DNA of 64,000 bases, taken from Sistotremastrum niveocremeum HHB9708 (taxonomy: Eukaryota > Basidiomycota > Agaricomycetes > Sistotremastrales > Sistotremastraceae). This document shows positions 46,994 to 59,449 of this stretch, piece after piece. Position numbers and translations under genes: made by a program. How positions within the stretch are numbered: the first letter of the stretch is position 1; each line of letters begins with the position of its first letter. The notes beneath the pieces were generated by a model. The model ran no database searches, was not told the origin of the DNA, and saw only the letters and a list, made by a program, of their open reading frames with translations. The stretch lies in the NCBI GenBank assembly GCA_001630475.1, contig KV419405.1:190900-254899 (forward strand). The letters run 5' to 3'.

Positions 46994-48084
46994 ATGGCTG
47001 CCCTCCTTCGAGCCCCCAAGTTTCTCGCCCTTCTTGTTACAATAGCGTGCACATGTGTCCCGGTTTCTTTGGCCCTAACGCGCATGACGGCTATCAGTGT
47101 GAACGGCGGCCCTTTCATCACGAATTCGACCCGTTTGCCACCGAATACTTCACCAGTGACTGATGTAACATCTGTAAGTCGCTCATGTCGCTAGAAAACT
47201 CGTGAAGTGACTCGACTTGACCACGCTGATGTAGCCGAATATCGTATGTGTGCTCGTTCGTCGCATGTTCTGGCTTAGACTGCTGCCAGGCTTGCAACGT
47301 CGGAGGTACTACTCCGGCACCAGCAGTCACCGTCATCTCTGCAGGATCAAATTTAACAGCACTCTGGATTCCCGACACCCACGTTGGCCCAAACATAGTC
47401 TACGTCGCAAAAGTCACCGGAAACATTCTGACAACTACGAACCTCCAAGGCCTCCGCTGGATAAAGGCAAGTTTTCCTCATTATCATTCCTAAATGTCGT
47501 GGATCGACAAGCTCCCAGATATCCCAACAAGGAATTGTCGACCCAACAAAAGGCCCAACGCCAGGCGGCTGGTCTGCGCCCCTCCCGAATGGTGAATACA
47601 GCTTCCTTATTCCTACTCGATTGGCGTGTGGTCAATATTTCCTCCGGATCGAATCAATCGGGTTCCATGCCGCTTCGAGTATTGGAGGAGCTCAGTTCTT
47701 CTTGAGCTGCGTGCAGATTGATATTACGGGTGGCGGAGGGGGGTATCCTGTTGGCACAGGAATCCTCTTACCTGGTGGTTATACTGGTACTGATCCTGGA
47801 ATTGTAAGTGTTTGACCTTCGATAATTTGCGTTTGTTCAACGGGGTTGGCGCCAGGTCTTCGTCAGTTGATTTCACATACGGATAATCTATCCACTAACG
47901 CATGTTAAGAATCCATATACCACGCCGTATCCGACATCTTATCCATTCCCCGGAGGACCTACCTGGCCAGATGGCAAGCGCATGTTTTCTTCTCTCTATT
48001 GATTAGCTGACTGATCACGATGGCTCGTTAAACGCAGGGTCGACAGGGAACGACAACGACGCAGGTGATTGGGGTGCCCCATGA
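46994..48084 (+). CDS. AA9-like secreted protein lacking the N-terminal histidine
   Basis: Resembles AA9 lytic polysaccharide monooxygenases of wood-decay fungi. Signal peptide MAALLRAPKFLALLVTIACT up to VSLA, mature start LTRMTAISVNG. Family landmarks are PVTDVTS joined to PNIACNVGG, AVTVISAGSNLTALW, PDTHVGP (second copper histidine), LRWIK joined to ISQQGIVDP, GWSAPLPNGEYSFLIPTRLA, GQYFLRIESIGFHAA, GGAQFFLSCVQ and GYTGTDPGI, then a Pro/Tyr-rich end NPYTTPYPTSYPFPGG. The first mature residue is Leu instead of the copper-binding His, and the axial Tyr is Phe (AQFF). No His occurs anywhere before PDTHVGP. Two introns appear to use GC donors (GCAAGT near 47468, GCAAGC near 47977). Likely secreted but not a standard LPMO. 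Confidence 0.8.
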
Positions 48085-48995
48085 AATAGAATCATGGAAT
48101 GCCTCGTGCTCCCGCCGATGGTAAGCGAACCCAGTATCTGTTTGGCTAAAGCACTTGACCACTGAAGGAACCGCAGGAAGCAAAATAGCCGGTGCCGAAA
48201 ATGTGATCATGAAACACGCGGAAATTTCTGCTTTGGTCTGCTGGCCAGACTTGAGAGTCTAGATAACGGAAAGGAGCAAGGTCCATGGATATTTAGGGAT
48301 TATGCTGATCGTTTGGCCGTCGTCGGCCGCTGAGGACGCAATGCAGCAATCTGCTGAGCTCCGGAGTTGCCATAATCCGGAGTGCGTAATTTGGGAACCT
48401 TGTCTAGATTAGCAGTTTTAGCAGAGTGGCATTCACATTTTTACTCTCTTTTTTGATAGCCTGATAGATTGGCATCGATTGAAGACAAAACAAGAAGCCG
48501 CCAACCCTGCAAACGGCTGGCCATTGGGAGAGATCTCATCGCAAACAAAGCACGTTGCCGGACGATAATCGGGCAGCGGCCCTGAACCGCGGGTGGACCC
48601 GGAGATCTTGCTTGCTTATCTCTTCTTCCTCCTTTTGCTGGCGTTTGATCCGGCTCGGATGACTTTCGGCCGATCAACACTCTCCGGTAGCGCGACAGAC
48701 ATGGCGACGAGTCGTTGCCTCTGTCAGGATCGCCCTCGAAAAAACGTCGAGGAGAGTGAGGAACGAAGTCAAAAAATACCAGGCACGTTGGATTGCACGT
48801 GAGTTGTTTAGGGCCGGCGATGTGCCTGGATCTTGGGTAGCAACGGCGATCTTTATTGGGCGTTCTAATTGCCGGAACTCCGTAACCAAGGAACAAAACT
48901 GTTCGCATCTGCCGATCGGTGTCTTGTCTCGTCCACAATCCCCCACAAACTGGACTCGCCATCTTTTGCTCTCTCTGCGACGTCTTCTCCCTCTA
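48085..48995. other. Spacer between AA9-like gene and ric8
   Basis: No gene. A 173-codon minus frame at 48441-48962 has no motif or splice context and overlaps the likely ric8 promoter. Confidence 0.45.
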
Positions 48996-50908
48996 ATGAC
49001 CCTAATTTCCCAGTATAAGGCTCTATCGACAGACTCATCTTCATCAGATGTTCAGAAAGTGTTCAACTTGATCTCAAACAGTCAGTAACCCCCAGCGCTT
49101 CCATTGGAAATTCCTGATCAATCGATTGCCATGCATTTCTACAGCTCCTTCTCTCCAGATTAAATCTGAGCGCGAGGCTCTTGTTACGGCCATCTTGGAA
49201 GACCTCATAAGCAAAGAGTCGAGATTATCTTCGAGAGGTGCGCAATACCATTTTAACATGAAGTGGCACAGTCTAACCATCTCGACACGCCCTCTTTCCT
49301 GTATCGTCCTACATCAACCCAGATCGCCCAGCCGCAATCAGCACTCTCAAAGTTCTAGGCAGATCTGACGACGCCGCCAGACTGCTTTCAACGAAAGAGT
49401 CGCTAGAATATTTCATCACCATTCTCGACAGTTCTCCCGATGCAGCTCGTATCGTCGCCAATGCCCTTCTTCTCCTCGGTACTGCTCGTCAGACCTGGGT
49501 AGAGATTGGAGGAGCCGATGCCACCCTCCCACTACTGAACTCCAACGACACAACAACGCTCTTCATCGCATCACGTATTCTCTTCCTCAGCACGTCTTTC
49601 AAATCTCCTCTCCTCTCCCATCTCGTGGAGGAAACGAAACTTCTTGATACGACCATACCCAAATTGGATCTCTTAACGCGCAGACTGAGCTCGGATTCAG
49701 GCGCATCACAGGCGCTCTCCGACATGCTTAAATACATCTTTAATCTAATTATTCATTATCCCCCACTAGTCAATATAAGCAGCACTCCGATCGAAGATCC
49801 TTGGGCTGATAAACTGGATTGGTACGTCGCATCAACTTCCTCGAATCGGTTCACCGCTAAGCGATGAATTTAGCCTCGCGCGGCCATTAATCAAATGCTA
49901 TAATAATATACCCATAACCCAAGCTCAACCTCTCGTTTCACCCCTCAGCCACGTCGCTCATTGCCTCCTTTACGTTCCCGTTGAATCCAATGCATCCGCG
50001 TGGTTCCAACCCAGCCGTTCTCCCTCCCCTCCCTCCTCCATCACTCGCAAAGCCAAATCATTCTTTTCATCCTCTCGCTCCTCATCTCCTTCTCGCTCAC
50101 CAACTCTCCCATCCTCAAGTTCATCAGGTCCTCCGCCTGACGTATTGAGACGTACACATGAAATTGTCAGCAAGAGTTTGGAACACTATTTCCCCGGCTT
50201 AATAGAAGTCGACGCACTCGAGATCAGACAACGCATTCGGGGTGATCTGGCATCGCCTGATGAGATCATCCCACCTGGCGTCATGCTCCTTCGAAGGATG
50301 GCCGTCAAAGATGAGGGAGCCCGACGAAGACTCCGAGCCTGGCTATTCCCAGATGACTTGTATGTCTTGTGTTCTTTTATTGATTGTCCCGCTCACAATC
50401 ATCATATGTCTGCAGAGATCGTACTGTACCGCTACCTCAGCACGACAGTCTCCTCGGCCGCCTAGTCCGTACCCTCTCCTCAGTCCACTATGCAACCCTC
50501 CGCGGCGCTGCCGGAGAATTCCTCTTCGCGGTCTGCGATTCAGACCCAATGACCCTCTCCTCCCTCGTCGGCTACGGAAACGTCGCTGGATTCCTCTTCA
50601 ACAAAGGTATCATGTCCGCTCCAGGCACCACTCCCTCTACGGATGCCAGCGGAATGAAAGATTCCGACAAGATCAATCCAATTACGGGGACTTATTATAG
50701 TGAGGGTCCAGGTCCGGACGATGAGATGACGGAAGAAGAGAAAGAACGAGAAGCGGAGAAATTATTCGTCCTCTTCGATCGACTCGAACGGTCTGGGATC
50801 GCAGAGAATCCCATTCGACGCGCTCAGCAGGAAGGAAAGCTGGATGCGTTAGCTGAGAAGATGCGTAAGCAGAAGGGGAAGGAGAAGGAAGGTGACGAGA
50901 GCGAATGA
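48996..50908 (+). CDS. ric8: Ric8/synembryn, G-alpha chaperone and exchange factor
   Basis: Binds GDP-bound or nascent G-alpha subunits and promotes folding and nucleotide exchange. Start MTLISQYKALSTD, then armadillo-like helical repeats: LVTAILEDLISKE, AARIVANALLLLGTARQTW, LSDMLKYIFNLIIHYPPLV, HVAHCLLYVPVES, IVSKSLEHYFPG and PPGVMLLRRMAVKDEGARRR. The last exon has LGRLVRTLSSVHYATLRGAA and GYGNVAGFLFNKGIM. The conserved C-terminal NPITGTYYSEG and MTEEEKEREAEKLFVLFDRL segments follow, and the protein ends in a charged tail. A Ser/Pro-rich insertion (about 50010-50130) interrupts the repeats. Six or so short introns; the frame looks intact. The 7TM receptor at 35043-36732 may act upstream in the same pathway. 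Confidence 0.88.
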
Positions 50909-51483
50909 ATACATGGTTGGAAAGATTGGATGAATGAAGTTATGAAGCCTTTGGAGAGTGTAGGATCCTGAACGCCCTGTGATTGTTGGAAGAGGAGGGG
51001 AAGTGATGATACCAATATTTTATATACACGTTCATAATTGTCTTTTTCTGTCCTTTGTCGCTCTATCTGTGTTAGCAGTTTTCTGTTGCTTTATCGATAT
51101 CTCTGTTAAGCTCCCTTCTGTTTGTATACCTGGCATTTACAAGTACCATAGTAAGCTATGATGCTTCTCGTCCCTGCCGCCATAGTGGATTAGCTATCAA
51201 AACGCAAATTACACCATGATGCGGCAAACGAGTTCTTTTTTTCAAGTCAGCTCTAATAAGACTTCTAGTAGGATGGTGCGCGTCAAGAGGTATTTTTGAT
51301 GGTGATATGTACAGATGTCAAGGACGCGCTATAAGCTATGCAAGAGCAATACTAGGATTGAATATAAACCAGAGACAAGAAGCGACATTAAGATAAACTA
51401 TGTAAATGATCATGACAGCTCAAACAGTGAAGAGAGTAGCGTGTAGATGAAGCGAGAGAAAGAGTGGCAGGGACGAGGAGCAT
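50909..51483. other. Convergent 3' region between ric8 and nucleolin-like gene
   Basis: No gene. Shared downstream region of two convergent genes. No clear terminator signal beyond AT-rich stretches around 51020-51130. Confidence 0.45.
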
Positions 51484-53393
51484 TTAATCGAACTTCTGTT
51501 TTGAACCAGAGAATTCGGCGATGCCACCTGTACGTGCGCCGCCTCGAGGAGCACCACGTCCTCGACCTCCACCACGGCCCCCACGATCAAATCCGCCACG
51601 ACCGCCTCCGCGACCTCCACCACGACCTCCGCCGCGTCCGCCATATCCACGATCACCACCACCGAAGCCACCACGTCCGCCCTAAAGGCAAGTCAGGTTA
51701 TGGAATCATGGTAGCAAAAAAAGGAACATACCCGACCACCTCCTCGGCCTCCACCACGACCTCCGCCATCATTCGAACGAGGTTGACTGAAATCTAATCT
51801 CAGATTTCTGCCGTCGACCGCAGAACCCTGAGCGCCCTCGTATGCTTTCTTCGCCGTCTCGACATCACCGAATTCGACGTATCCGAAGCCTTTGGGAGCA
51901 CCAGTCTCGCGATCCGTGGGTAACCGTACAGATACAACGTCGCCATATTCGCCAAAGAGGGTCCAAATCTGATCTTCGTTTGCGCTGAAGGGAAGATTGC
52001 CGACGAAGAGGGTTGCGCTGGCTTCAGAGGGGGTGTCGTTGAAAGCCTTGGCGCGTGCAGCGGGATTGGGAGTACGAGAAGTTGCGAGATCAACTTTGAC
52101 AGCACGACCATCGACTTCGACACCGTTCATCTCCTCAACGGCCTTCTTGGCAGTAGCAGCATCAGTGAACTCTACGTATCCAAATCCACGAGAGCGGCCA
52201 CTGCTGTTATCGACCTGGACACGAGCCGAAACGACTTCCCCGATGGGTTCGAATTCGGCCTTGAGTCTGTCGTTGTCGACATTCCACGACAGCTGTCCGA
52301 CGAACACAGTTTTGGGTTCTTCAGAATCTCCAGATTCCACAGGTACGGCGGCACCGTTTGCGGCCTTCACTTTCTTGGCAGGAGGAGTTGAGTCGTCATC
52401 GGCTTTGCGTTTGCCTAGGAAACATGATCAGTGAGAGACCAACACAAAAGAGAATGTGGGTCACCTTTGCCTGTAGCAGCTGGTGCGGTACTATCCTTCA
52501 TTTCCACATCACCATCTTCGTCACTGCTATCGTCGCTATCCTCTTCTTCGCTATCGTCACTATCATCCTTCTTCACTGCGGCAGCCTTCGCTGGAGCCAC
52601 AGCCTTTGTAGGAGCGGCAGCCTTGGTCTTCTCCTCCTCGTCGCTGTCCTCTTCAGAATCGGAGTCGTCACTTGAAGAAGACTCTTTGGCGGGTGGTGCG
52701 GGAGCTGCTTTGGGGGCTGAAGCCTTGGCGGCGGTAACGGCGGTGGGCTTGGCAGCAGGTTTAACTTCAGAGTCTGAATCCGAATCCGAATCATCAGAAC
52801 TCGAGCTCTCGTCTTTGGCTGGGACGGCAGGCTTAGCGGCAGGTGTCGTTGTCTTCTTGACCTGCGCAGCCTTAGGTTTTTCCTCTTCGGCTGAATCCGA
52901 ATCGGAATCTTCATCAGATGAAGACTCATCCTTCTTAGCAGCAACGACAGTAGGTTTTGCGGGAGTCTGACGGGAAAATTAGCAAAAGAAAGGCAAACTC
53001 AGGGGCATAATAATTTCGTACGGCCGTTTTGCCGTTCGTTTTGGGAGCGGGAGCCTTCTCTTCTTCTGAAGAAGACTCCTCAGAGGAGTCTTCAGTGCTC
53101 TCGGCAGGCGGGGGAGGGGGGGGAGCCTTCTTCTCCTTCTTGTCTTTTTTGTCTTTCTTGCTGTCTTTGGTCTTCTCGGTGACAGCGTCCTTCTTCTTTT
53201 CCTTCTCCTTAGTCTATGGTATAGCCATCAGTATGGGAGCATAGATAAGACAGCATTGAACACATACGGAAGCTCCGTTCAAGATCTCCTTAGCAGTGGC
53301 GACTTTTGGGGTGGTAAGAGCAGTCTTGGAAGGCTTCGTCTTCAGTTTTTCCGCCGACTTCGAGCTCGAAAGTTTTTTCTCAGACTTGCCCAT
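51484..53393 (-). CDS. NSR1: Nucleolin-like protein (Nsr1/Gar2 type), two RRMs and RGG tail
   Basis: Nucleolar protein needed for pre-rRNA processing and 40S assembly. Start MGKSEKKLSSSKSAEKLKTK, then alternating Lys-rich (KKDKKDKKEKKA) and acidic Ser/Asp/Glu tracts (SSSDDSDSDSDSE, DDSDDSEEEDSDDSSDED), typical CK2-target nucleolin repeats. A basic NLS-like KGKRKADDD segment comes before RRM1: RNP2 TVFVGQLSW and RNP1 SRGFGYVEF. RRM2 has RNP2 TLFVGNLPF and RNP1 PKGFGYVEF. The C-terminus is an RGG/GGRGG box ending GIAEFSGSKQKFD. Four introns, one within the RGG region. All domains intact. Confidence 0.93.
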
Positions 53394-53829
53394 CTTGATG
53401 GTTTGAAACGGAAAGGTAAGGGATGAAGAGAAAAGAGTGAGAGTTGACGGCCGGTCTGAGAAAGGAGCGTGCCGAGGAAATTTTCGAAAAGCGGGACCGG
53501 AGAAAAAACACTTTAGGGCCGGTCGCTTGATCTCAGCCGCTCTCGACTTCGTAATGTACCCGACTGCCGTGCGTGGTCTGAGAACTCAGGCTACGTACTC
53601 ATGATGCATGCTACATGTCAGCTACAATTGTATCTCGCAATTGCTCACGCCATCCACGCACAAGATGATTCATATATTACGGGCTAAACATCCACCCGGG
53701 TGTGGCTCCAGCGCTCTCGATTTCCTCTACTAGTACTGTCGCCGTATGTCACTGGATCAAGTACTGGCCACAATGATTGCCGGATCCACTGTTATGGACG
53801 GGAATCCCTTATCTTTTCACGATTTCTCC
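53394..53829. other. Promoter region of the nucleolin-like gene
   Basis: About 435 bp between the nucleolin-like start and the stop of P450 gene 1, both on the minus strand. No gene or clear box. Confidence 0.45.
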
Positions 53830-56130
53830 CTAGACATCCTGCTTACTCAATAATTTCACCAAAGTTTCTGAACGGGGTTCAAGTACACATCTATATGGCT
53901 TGGGGCGACTATTTGGGCATCAGTAACTCAACTGGCGCGGACATTTCGAACATACTGTGCGACCCCGTCTTGTATGTATTCAAGATCGGGCATGATTGGC
54001 TTCCCATGCTCGTCGAACGGACAGGAAATATTGAAGACGGCCAAGAGTGTAGCCATATTCATCCATACTGATGCAGTTGCAAAGTAACGACCTGGACAAA
54101 CCCTGAGCCATACTCGTATATCAGAGGTGGTCGTCGCCAAACACTTATTTATCTCCTACCGCCGTCCGAATCCAAACGCGAAGTCTTCAGGGTCCAGGAA
54201 ATCCTGCTTGAGATTCCACTTCCCCTGTTCGGAAACGAGGAACCGCTCTGGATTGAATTCAGTAGGCAAGGGATATTCTACGGGATCTTGACCGAATTTC
54301 CTAAGACATGTAAGTCAGGCCGAAATTCTCCCAGCCGTCAAAATCAGATCGCACCAGATATTGGCTAGAAGCATCGTGTCTTTAGGTATGAATTTCCCAT
54401 TGTACTCATCGTTTCGGTTTGAGGAGTGAGGAAGGCCTACAGGTCGCGCTACATCACCTCTCCCATCTTTCTTAATAGAGCAGTAACTTACCCAAGGGGG
54501 CCACTGATTTCCATCTTCGTCGAAGTTAGTGCTACGGAAAACTCGGGCTGACAAATTCACCTCAAACACTCTTTCAATGCAGCCACCAAGTAGGGTGTTG
54601 AATCTTGATCTTCGAATAAGGGCAGCCGGTCTCCACTGAGCACAGCATCAAGCTCTTTCTGAACTGTTCTCTGGATCTCGGGATAAATCATCATCGCTAT
54701 GATAAACGTATTCGTCGTCGAGACCGTCTGAATGTTGATTGAGTGCAGCGCCATCGCATATAAGTGACTACGCCTACGGTATCGACACCAGCTTGTTTGG
54801 AGAAAGAGTGAGTTTCCTGCATTTTTGTTAGGCCTGCAGCTGACAGCCTACCTAGCACTGATATTGCAGCGACCCCATAGATATCTCGTTCATATTTGAT
54901 CTCTCCGTCCTCGCCAGTATTCGATTCAATGAGAGATGCTACCATACTCGGCGGTGCAATCCCAGACTTCTAAACACGTTCATCAGTTGACATACTCAAT
55001 CATCGACAATATTCGGGAACACCTACAACTTGAGCTTTAACAAGATTGTATGGCTCCACCCCTAAGCTATAAGCGGCGGCTTTTAAGACTCTCAAGCTTC
55101 GGGCTAGTTTCCTACCCCACACCCAGCTTGGGAGATGCGCAACTTGAGATAATCAGGCAACAATCCTTAAGACGAGAGAGAAAGTTACGGATGGGAAAAA
55201 TATCCACAGGGTGTGCACCCGGGGTACCGAGCCCGCTCAAACCTTGGAGGACACTATCCAAATGTTCTACCCATTTAGGATTGTCCAAAGTTACTAATCT
55301 TCTATCAGCGTCGATTGTCTAAGATATAGACCCTGGAGCTCGGAAAACAGACCTGTTAAACCATATGACATGGATATAATATTGGCCGTGCCGGCTCTGC
55401 GCGCGATGATTTAAGTTCGCAGCATGGAATCAGCAAGATGTTGATGCTCACAAACGAAGTAGACTCTGAATGTCTTTGGAGCCTCCGATCAGATGGCCGG
55501 CTAGGGCTCTTGCATTCTTAGTAATCAAAGGATACATAGACTTCACAGGACCCGCGCCTATCGATTGACTGAGGAAGCGACGCTGTCGTAGAAAGGTCTC
55601 GCCATAAGGGAATGAAATGAGGGAGAAATCCCAACCGCCACTGTCATGTTTCGTATTTGGCAAGAGATAACCGAAAATTTCCTGAAGGAAGCGTACTATT
55701 TCGTAGTCAAGATGCGTGGAGGACGGTTGGAATATATGGCCCCTCGTTTGTTGAAGAGTTCATCGGCTGCTTCCCAAGTGTTCAAGACGGCAACTTTTCT
55801 ACCGAGGACTGTGAGACCGATAACATCACCTAGAAGTTTAGGTCAGACGAGGGTTCGCGCGTCAATAATCACCGGAAGACCGTAGTTATGCCACTCTGAA
55901 AAACGCAACCAAGGATCCTTCTTGATTTCTAGAGCATTGCCGAGAAATAGAAAGCCTTTTGGACCGGGAGGCAATGGAAGAGAGCGTGGATTTTCCAAGC
56001 GCTCTTGATGCCACCGGTACACTTTCCACGCAATGAAACATAGACCGAGAACTAATTCGGGGTACAGAAGAGACATGCAGCTAGGCATTAGCGGCCTTTG
56101 CAGAGCATAGACTCTGTTAGGAGCATCCAT
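53830..56130 (-). CDS. Cytochrome P450 monooxygenase 1
   Basis: Microsomal P450. Start MDAPNRVYALQRPL (an in-frame Met 26 codons upstream is also possible), membrane anchor LLYPELVLGLCFIAWKVY, and hinge PLPPGPKGFLFLGNAL. SGGWDFSLISFPYGETFLRQ marks the B'-C region, AGVDTV the I-helix oxygen-binding threonine and ECLR the K-helix ExxR. PERF follows, then the heme loop split by an intron: FAFGFGRR then VCPGRYFATAS. The last exon is joined as RPKPYRCVLEPRSE, ending SKQDV. About 14 exons. All catalytic motifs are present and no broken frame was found. It resembles Agaricomycete P450s of the O-methylsterigmatocystin-oxidoreductase-like type; the substrate is unknown. About 340 bp separate it from P450 gene 2. 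Confidence 0.85.
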
Positions 56131-56468
56131 GGTCTTGAGTTCGTAGCGAAACGCGCTTTCGAGAAGTTGAAGCAAGTTGATTTGGAGGACGGTGGGAGAA
56201 ATAAGCAAAATCGAGGCAACAGCTGATGCATCTTTTTATTGAGATAGGAGTGATTGCCTGATATATCGACAATTCATATATCAGCGTTCCCAGGTTAAGA
56301 ATCTCCGTTTGAAGGACAGCCTGGCCGTTCTGCTGTTGGAAACTCGGAGGTACCGGAGCACCTTTAGCGCCTCCTGCCTCACTCTCAATGGAGACTTCCG
56401 GGGCTCTCCGAGCATGTAGAGGTGACAAGACCAGAGAAGACAAGACTCGACGTGTAGAGGAACAATAA

Positions 56469-58911
56469 TCACGAGATATCGCAAAATTTACGTTGGTACA
56501 GGCAGCAAGCTTGAACGCATCCTATTTTCGCTACATCACTCATTCTCCACGTCAGATCTGGGTCATATCGTAAATAGTTTTGCCAAGAAATTCGAGACGC
56601 TGCACTAACCTCAGGATTTTGGACGTCAAAGACCCTCTGCATCTTCTCTGAACGAAAAGTCATCACACACCTAAAAGGTTTAGCATGCCTAAGTAGCCAA
56701 GAGATATCAGACTAAAGAAGAGCATTATGATGAAGAACGTTGCAACCTTATGATGCCTTGGGTGTATTCAAGATCCGGAAGAACTGGGTTTCCGTCGTCA
56801 TCAATAACTGGCGATATTTCGTACAGGCCCAAGATTGTTGCCATCGTGATCCAAAGAGCTGCATCAGCAAAATATCGACCAGGGCATTTCCTAAAACTGG
56901 CATAAGGCGATGGGGTTCATTTCAGTAAGTTTGAGCACCTTCGTCCAAATCCGAAAGCGATGTCCCCGGGGTCACGGAAGTCTTTTTTAAACGTGACTTT
57001 GTTTCCGTCAATGTCTACATAGCGCTCGGGCCGAAATTCCTGGGGCTTGGGGTAGTCTTGTGGATTTTCTAACATTGCACTGAATTCGGCGTGGGTCAAT
57101 GTTTTTCAAGATTCAGAATAATGTTCAGCTTACGCAAGATTTGTGATAAGCATTGAGCCAGCAGGAATCACCATTCCTTTGTATACATCGTCCTTGAGTG
57201 ATCCATGTGGAATCCCTGTTTGAATTAAACAAGGGCTCAGAACAATAGAGCGGATCTGCATACCAGCCGGTAAAACTGGTTTCCATCTACAGCAGACTTA
57301 AAACATGTGCTTCGAATTTTATCGGGGAGAACTTACCTGTGCGTCTCTTTTAGCATTGCTTCTATATATGGCAACTGCTCTCGGTCTTCCATGACCGGAA
57401 GTCGCTGTTCTTTCAATAATAAGTCAATGAATTTGTGAGCTCTTTGCTGGATCTGGGGATAATGAAGCATTGCAACGAAGAAGGTTGTCAGAGTGGAGCG
57501 GCTCTGAGGGAATTGTGAGCGAAAGGCACGGGCTGAGTGAAGACGGTACTGTACTGTATCGGCACCGGCTAGCCAAAAGGTTAGTATTCATGTCATAGTG
57601 ATCAGTGAGCCGGACACACCAGCGTACGCTATGGCGGCAGAAGAGGCAATTGTACGTTCATGCAGAATATCTCCGCGATAATCCGTGTTCTCAAGGATAA
57701 GATGCGATGTCAAGGAGGAGACGGCAGTTCCAGCAAGCTACGCGAGATTGGAACGCGTGGTTCAGCTTGAGAATCGAGATCTCACAGGCGACAGCTCACC
57801 ATTTGTTCTTTTACGGTTTCATAGGGGATTGTGACCATGTCATGTGTGGTTCTTTTCATTACTTCCATTTGTTTGACAAATTTCTGTCCCCAAAGCCAAA
57901 ATGGCAATTTTCCCACTAGTGCGCATAATCTCAGAAGGCCATTCGGTTTGTGTGTTTGAAACTTACGAGCAGGCCAAACATCTATAGGGTGACCGCCCAA
58001 CGTTCCGGTGGCTTCGAGAGCCTCCACTGCCTCATCAGCCATTTTGGCCCATTTATCGTCCTCGTCAAGAACTGTCGTGAAAATCAGAACGATCGTGCAG
58101 AGAGAAACGGCGACAGATCCCACCTTCATAGCCATATGTCATCCAGAGTATATTCGCAGCAGTGTGCCTGCCAAAACGTGTCATATGATGCCATTGAAGT
58201 CGATTGTCCTCTATTGCAACCTACATTCGGCTATATATTTGCACCTGGTCCGGATTATTTCCTACACGATCAGCAAATGATCTTGCGTGTTTGGTCATGA
58301 ATTCGTGATACTTCGGGATGGCGCCGCGATTGAGTGATTGATTAAGGAAGCGTCGCTTGAGATGAAAATCGGCTCCATAGCGCGTCATGCCCAGAGAGAA
58401 ATCCCATCCACCGCTTACATTGAATGAATCGTTGAATTTTCAATGTTGTCGTTATAAAGGACAAACTCACTAATCAGCCGAAAGCGTCATTTTTGGACGA
58501 TCGGAGTAATTGGCACCACGGAAAGACAGAAGATCATTGGCGTCGTCGAATGCGTTCAAAACAACCACTTTTCTTCCCAATATCGACAGTCCGATGATAT
58601 CTCCTGCAGAACAAGGGTCATGATTGTTTGAGGTAATAATTAAAAGTTTATGGACAAAACGAACCGTAGGTAGAGGACCAATCGATAAATTTTCGCCACG
58701 GACTAACCAAGGGGACCTGGAGAGCATTCCCAAGAATGGGTAAACCTGAAGGCCCTGGAGGATAAGGATAGCTGGATCTTTTCCGGCTGCTGAAGGTGCG
58801 CAAGAATATCGCTGCGGCTACAATAACTCCGAGGACGATTACCGAAGCTTCTTTTCCACTGAGAGAAGACGAAGATAAGGTTCTCAGCGTATGAGAGGTG
58901 GGACTGTGCAT
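56469..58911 (-). CDS. Cytochrome P450 monooxygenase 2
   Basis: Start MHSPTSHTLRTLSSSSLSGK, anchor SVIVLGVIVAAAIFLRTF, hinge YPYPPGPSGLPILGNALQVP. GDIIGLSILGRKVVVLNAFD and SGGWDFSLGMTRYGADFHLK follow, then TAANILWMTYGYE. The I-helix reads GADTVQ, the K-helix ETHR, and PQEFRPERYVD precedes FGFGRR, joined across an intron to CPGRYFADAALW. The final exons read YTQGIIR joined to CVMTFRSEKMQRVFDVQNPE. The stop at 56469 is in frame after that; an unseen final intron could change the last residues. All hallmarks are intact. It is a related but clearly diverged paralogue of genes 1 and 3, with the same exon layout. Confidence 0.85.
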
Positions 58912-59449
58912 CCTGGCAACGAATCAAACGAGAGATTGTTCGGGGCTCTGAGATTGCGAGGCGCGATTTATCAGGGAGACCTTGAGACTTGAGCTCTTGA
59001 TATACCGGCGTAATACCGCTCCCAGCCGCATGGAATGTATTGTATCTTGACGCGCTGAGCTGCCTCCGCGAATCGAACACCTCTTGGTTTGGCATAGTCG
59101 AGTTGTGAAGTTGCGATGTCGCACGGTCAGCCTCGGGGTGTCTGTCAACAGTATTGTTAGTGACCGAAAACTTGGCTCAAGCACGGAAGCAAATTCATTT
59201 TGGCGCGGGTGCAAATCAAGGCACGTGGCAGACCCTGCTTCCGACACCTCCCACGTGAATGTTCGACCGACCTCGAAGTCGACAGCGCAAAAGCTCCCGT
59301 GGTCGATAACTGGTCAGTGATGCTCAGTAAGGCTACCAGGCGAGATCATTGACATCTTATTTACATGTTACAGATTGACAGATCCTAGATAAGAACGACC
59401 CACGTAATTCGACAATTTAGATTACATATCTGCTTCAATGCTCCTCTCC
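58912..59449. other. Spacer between P450 genes 2 and 3
   Basis: About 540 bp upstream of P450 gene 2. Overlapping frames of up to 130 codons on the minus strand have no P450 motif and are probably random. Confidence 0.45.

Noticed and set aside
48441-48962. 173-codon minus-strand open frame upstream of ric8
   Set aside because: No motif, no splice context, overlaps probable promoter; looks random.
52431-52970. 179-codon plus-strand Ser/Leu-rich frame
   Set aside because: Antisense of the acidic Ser/Asp tracts of the nucleolin-like gene.
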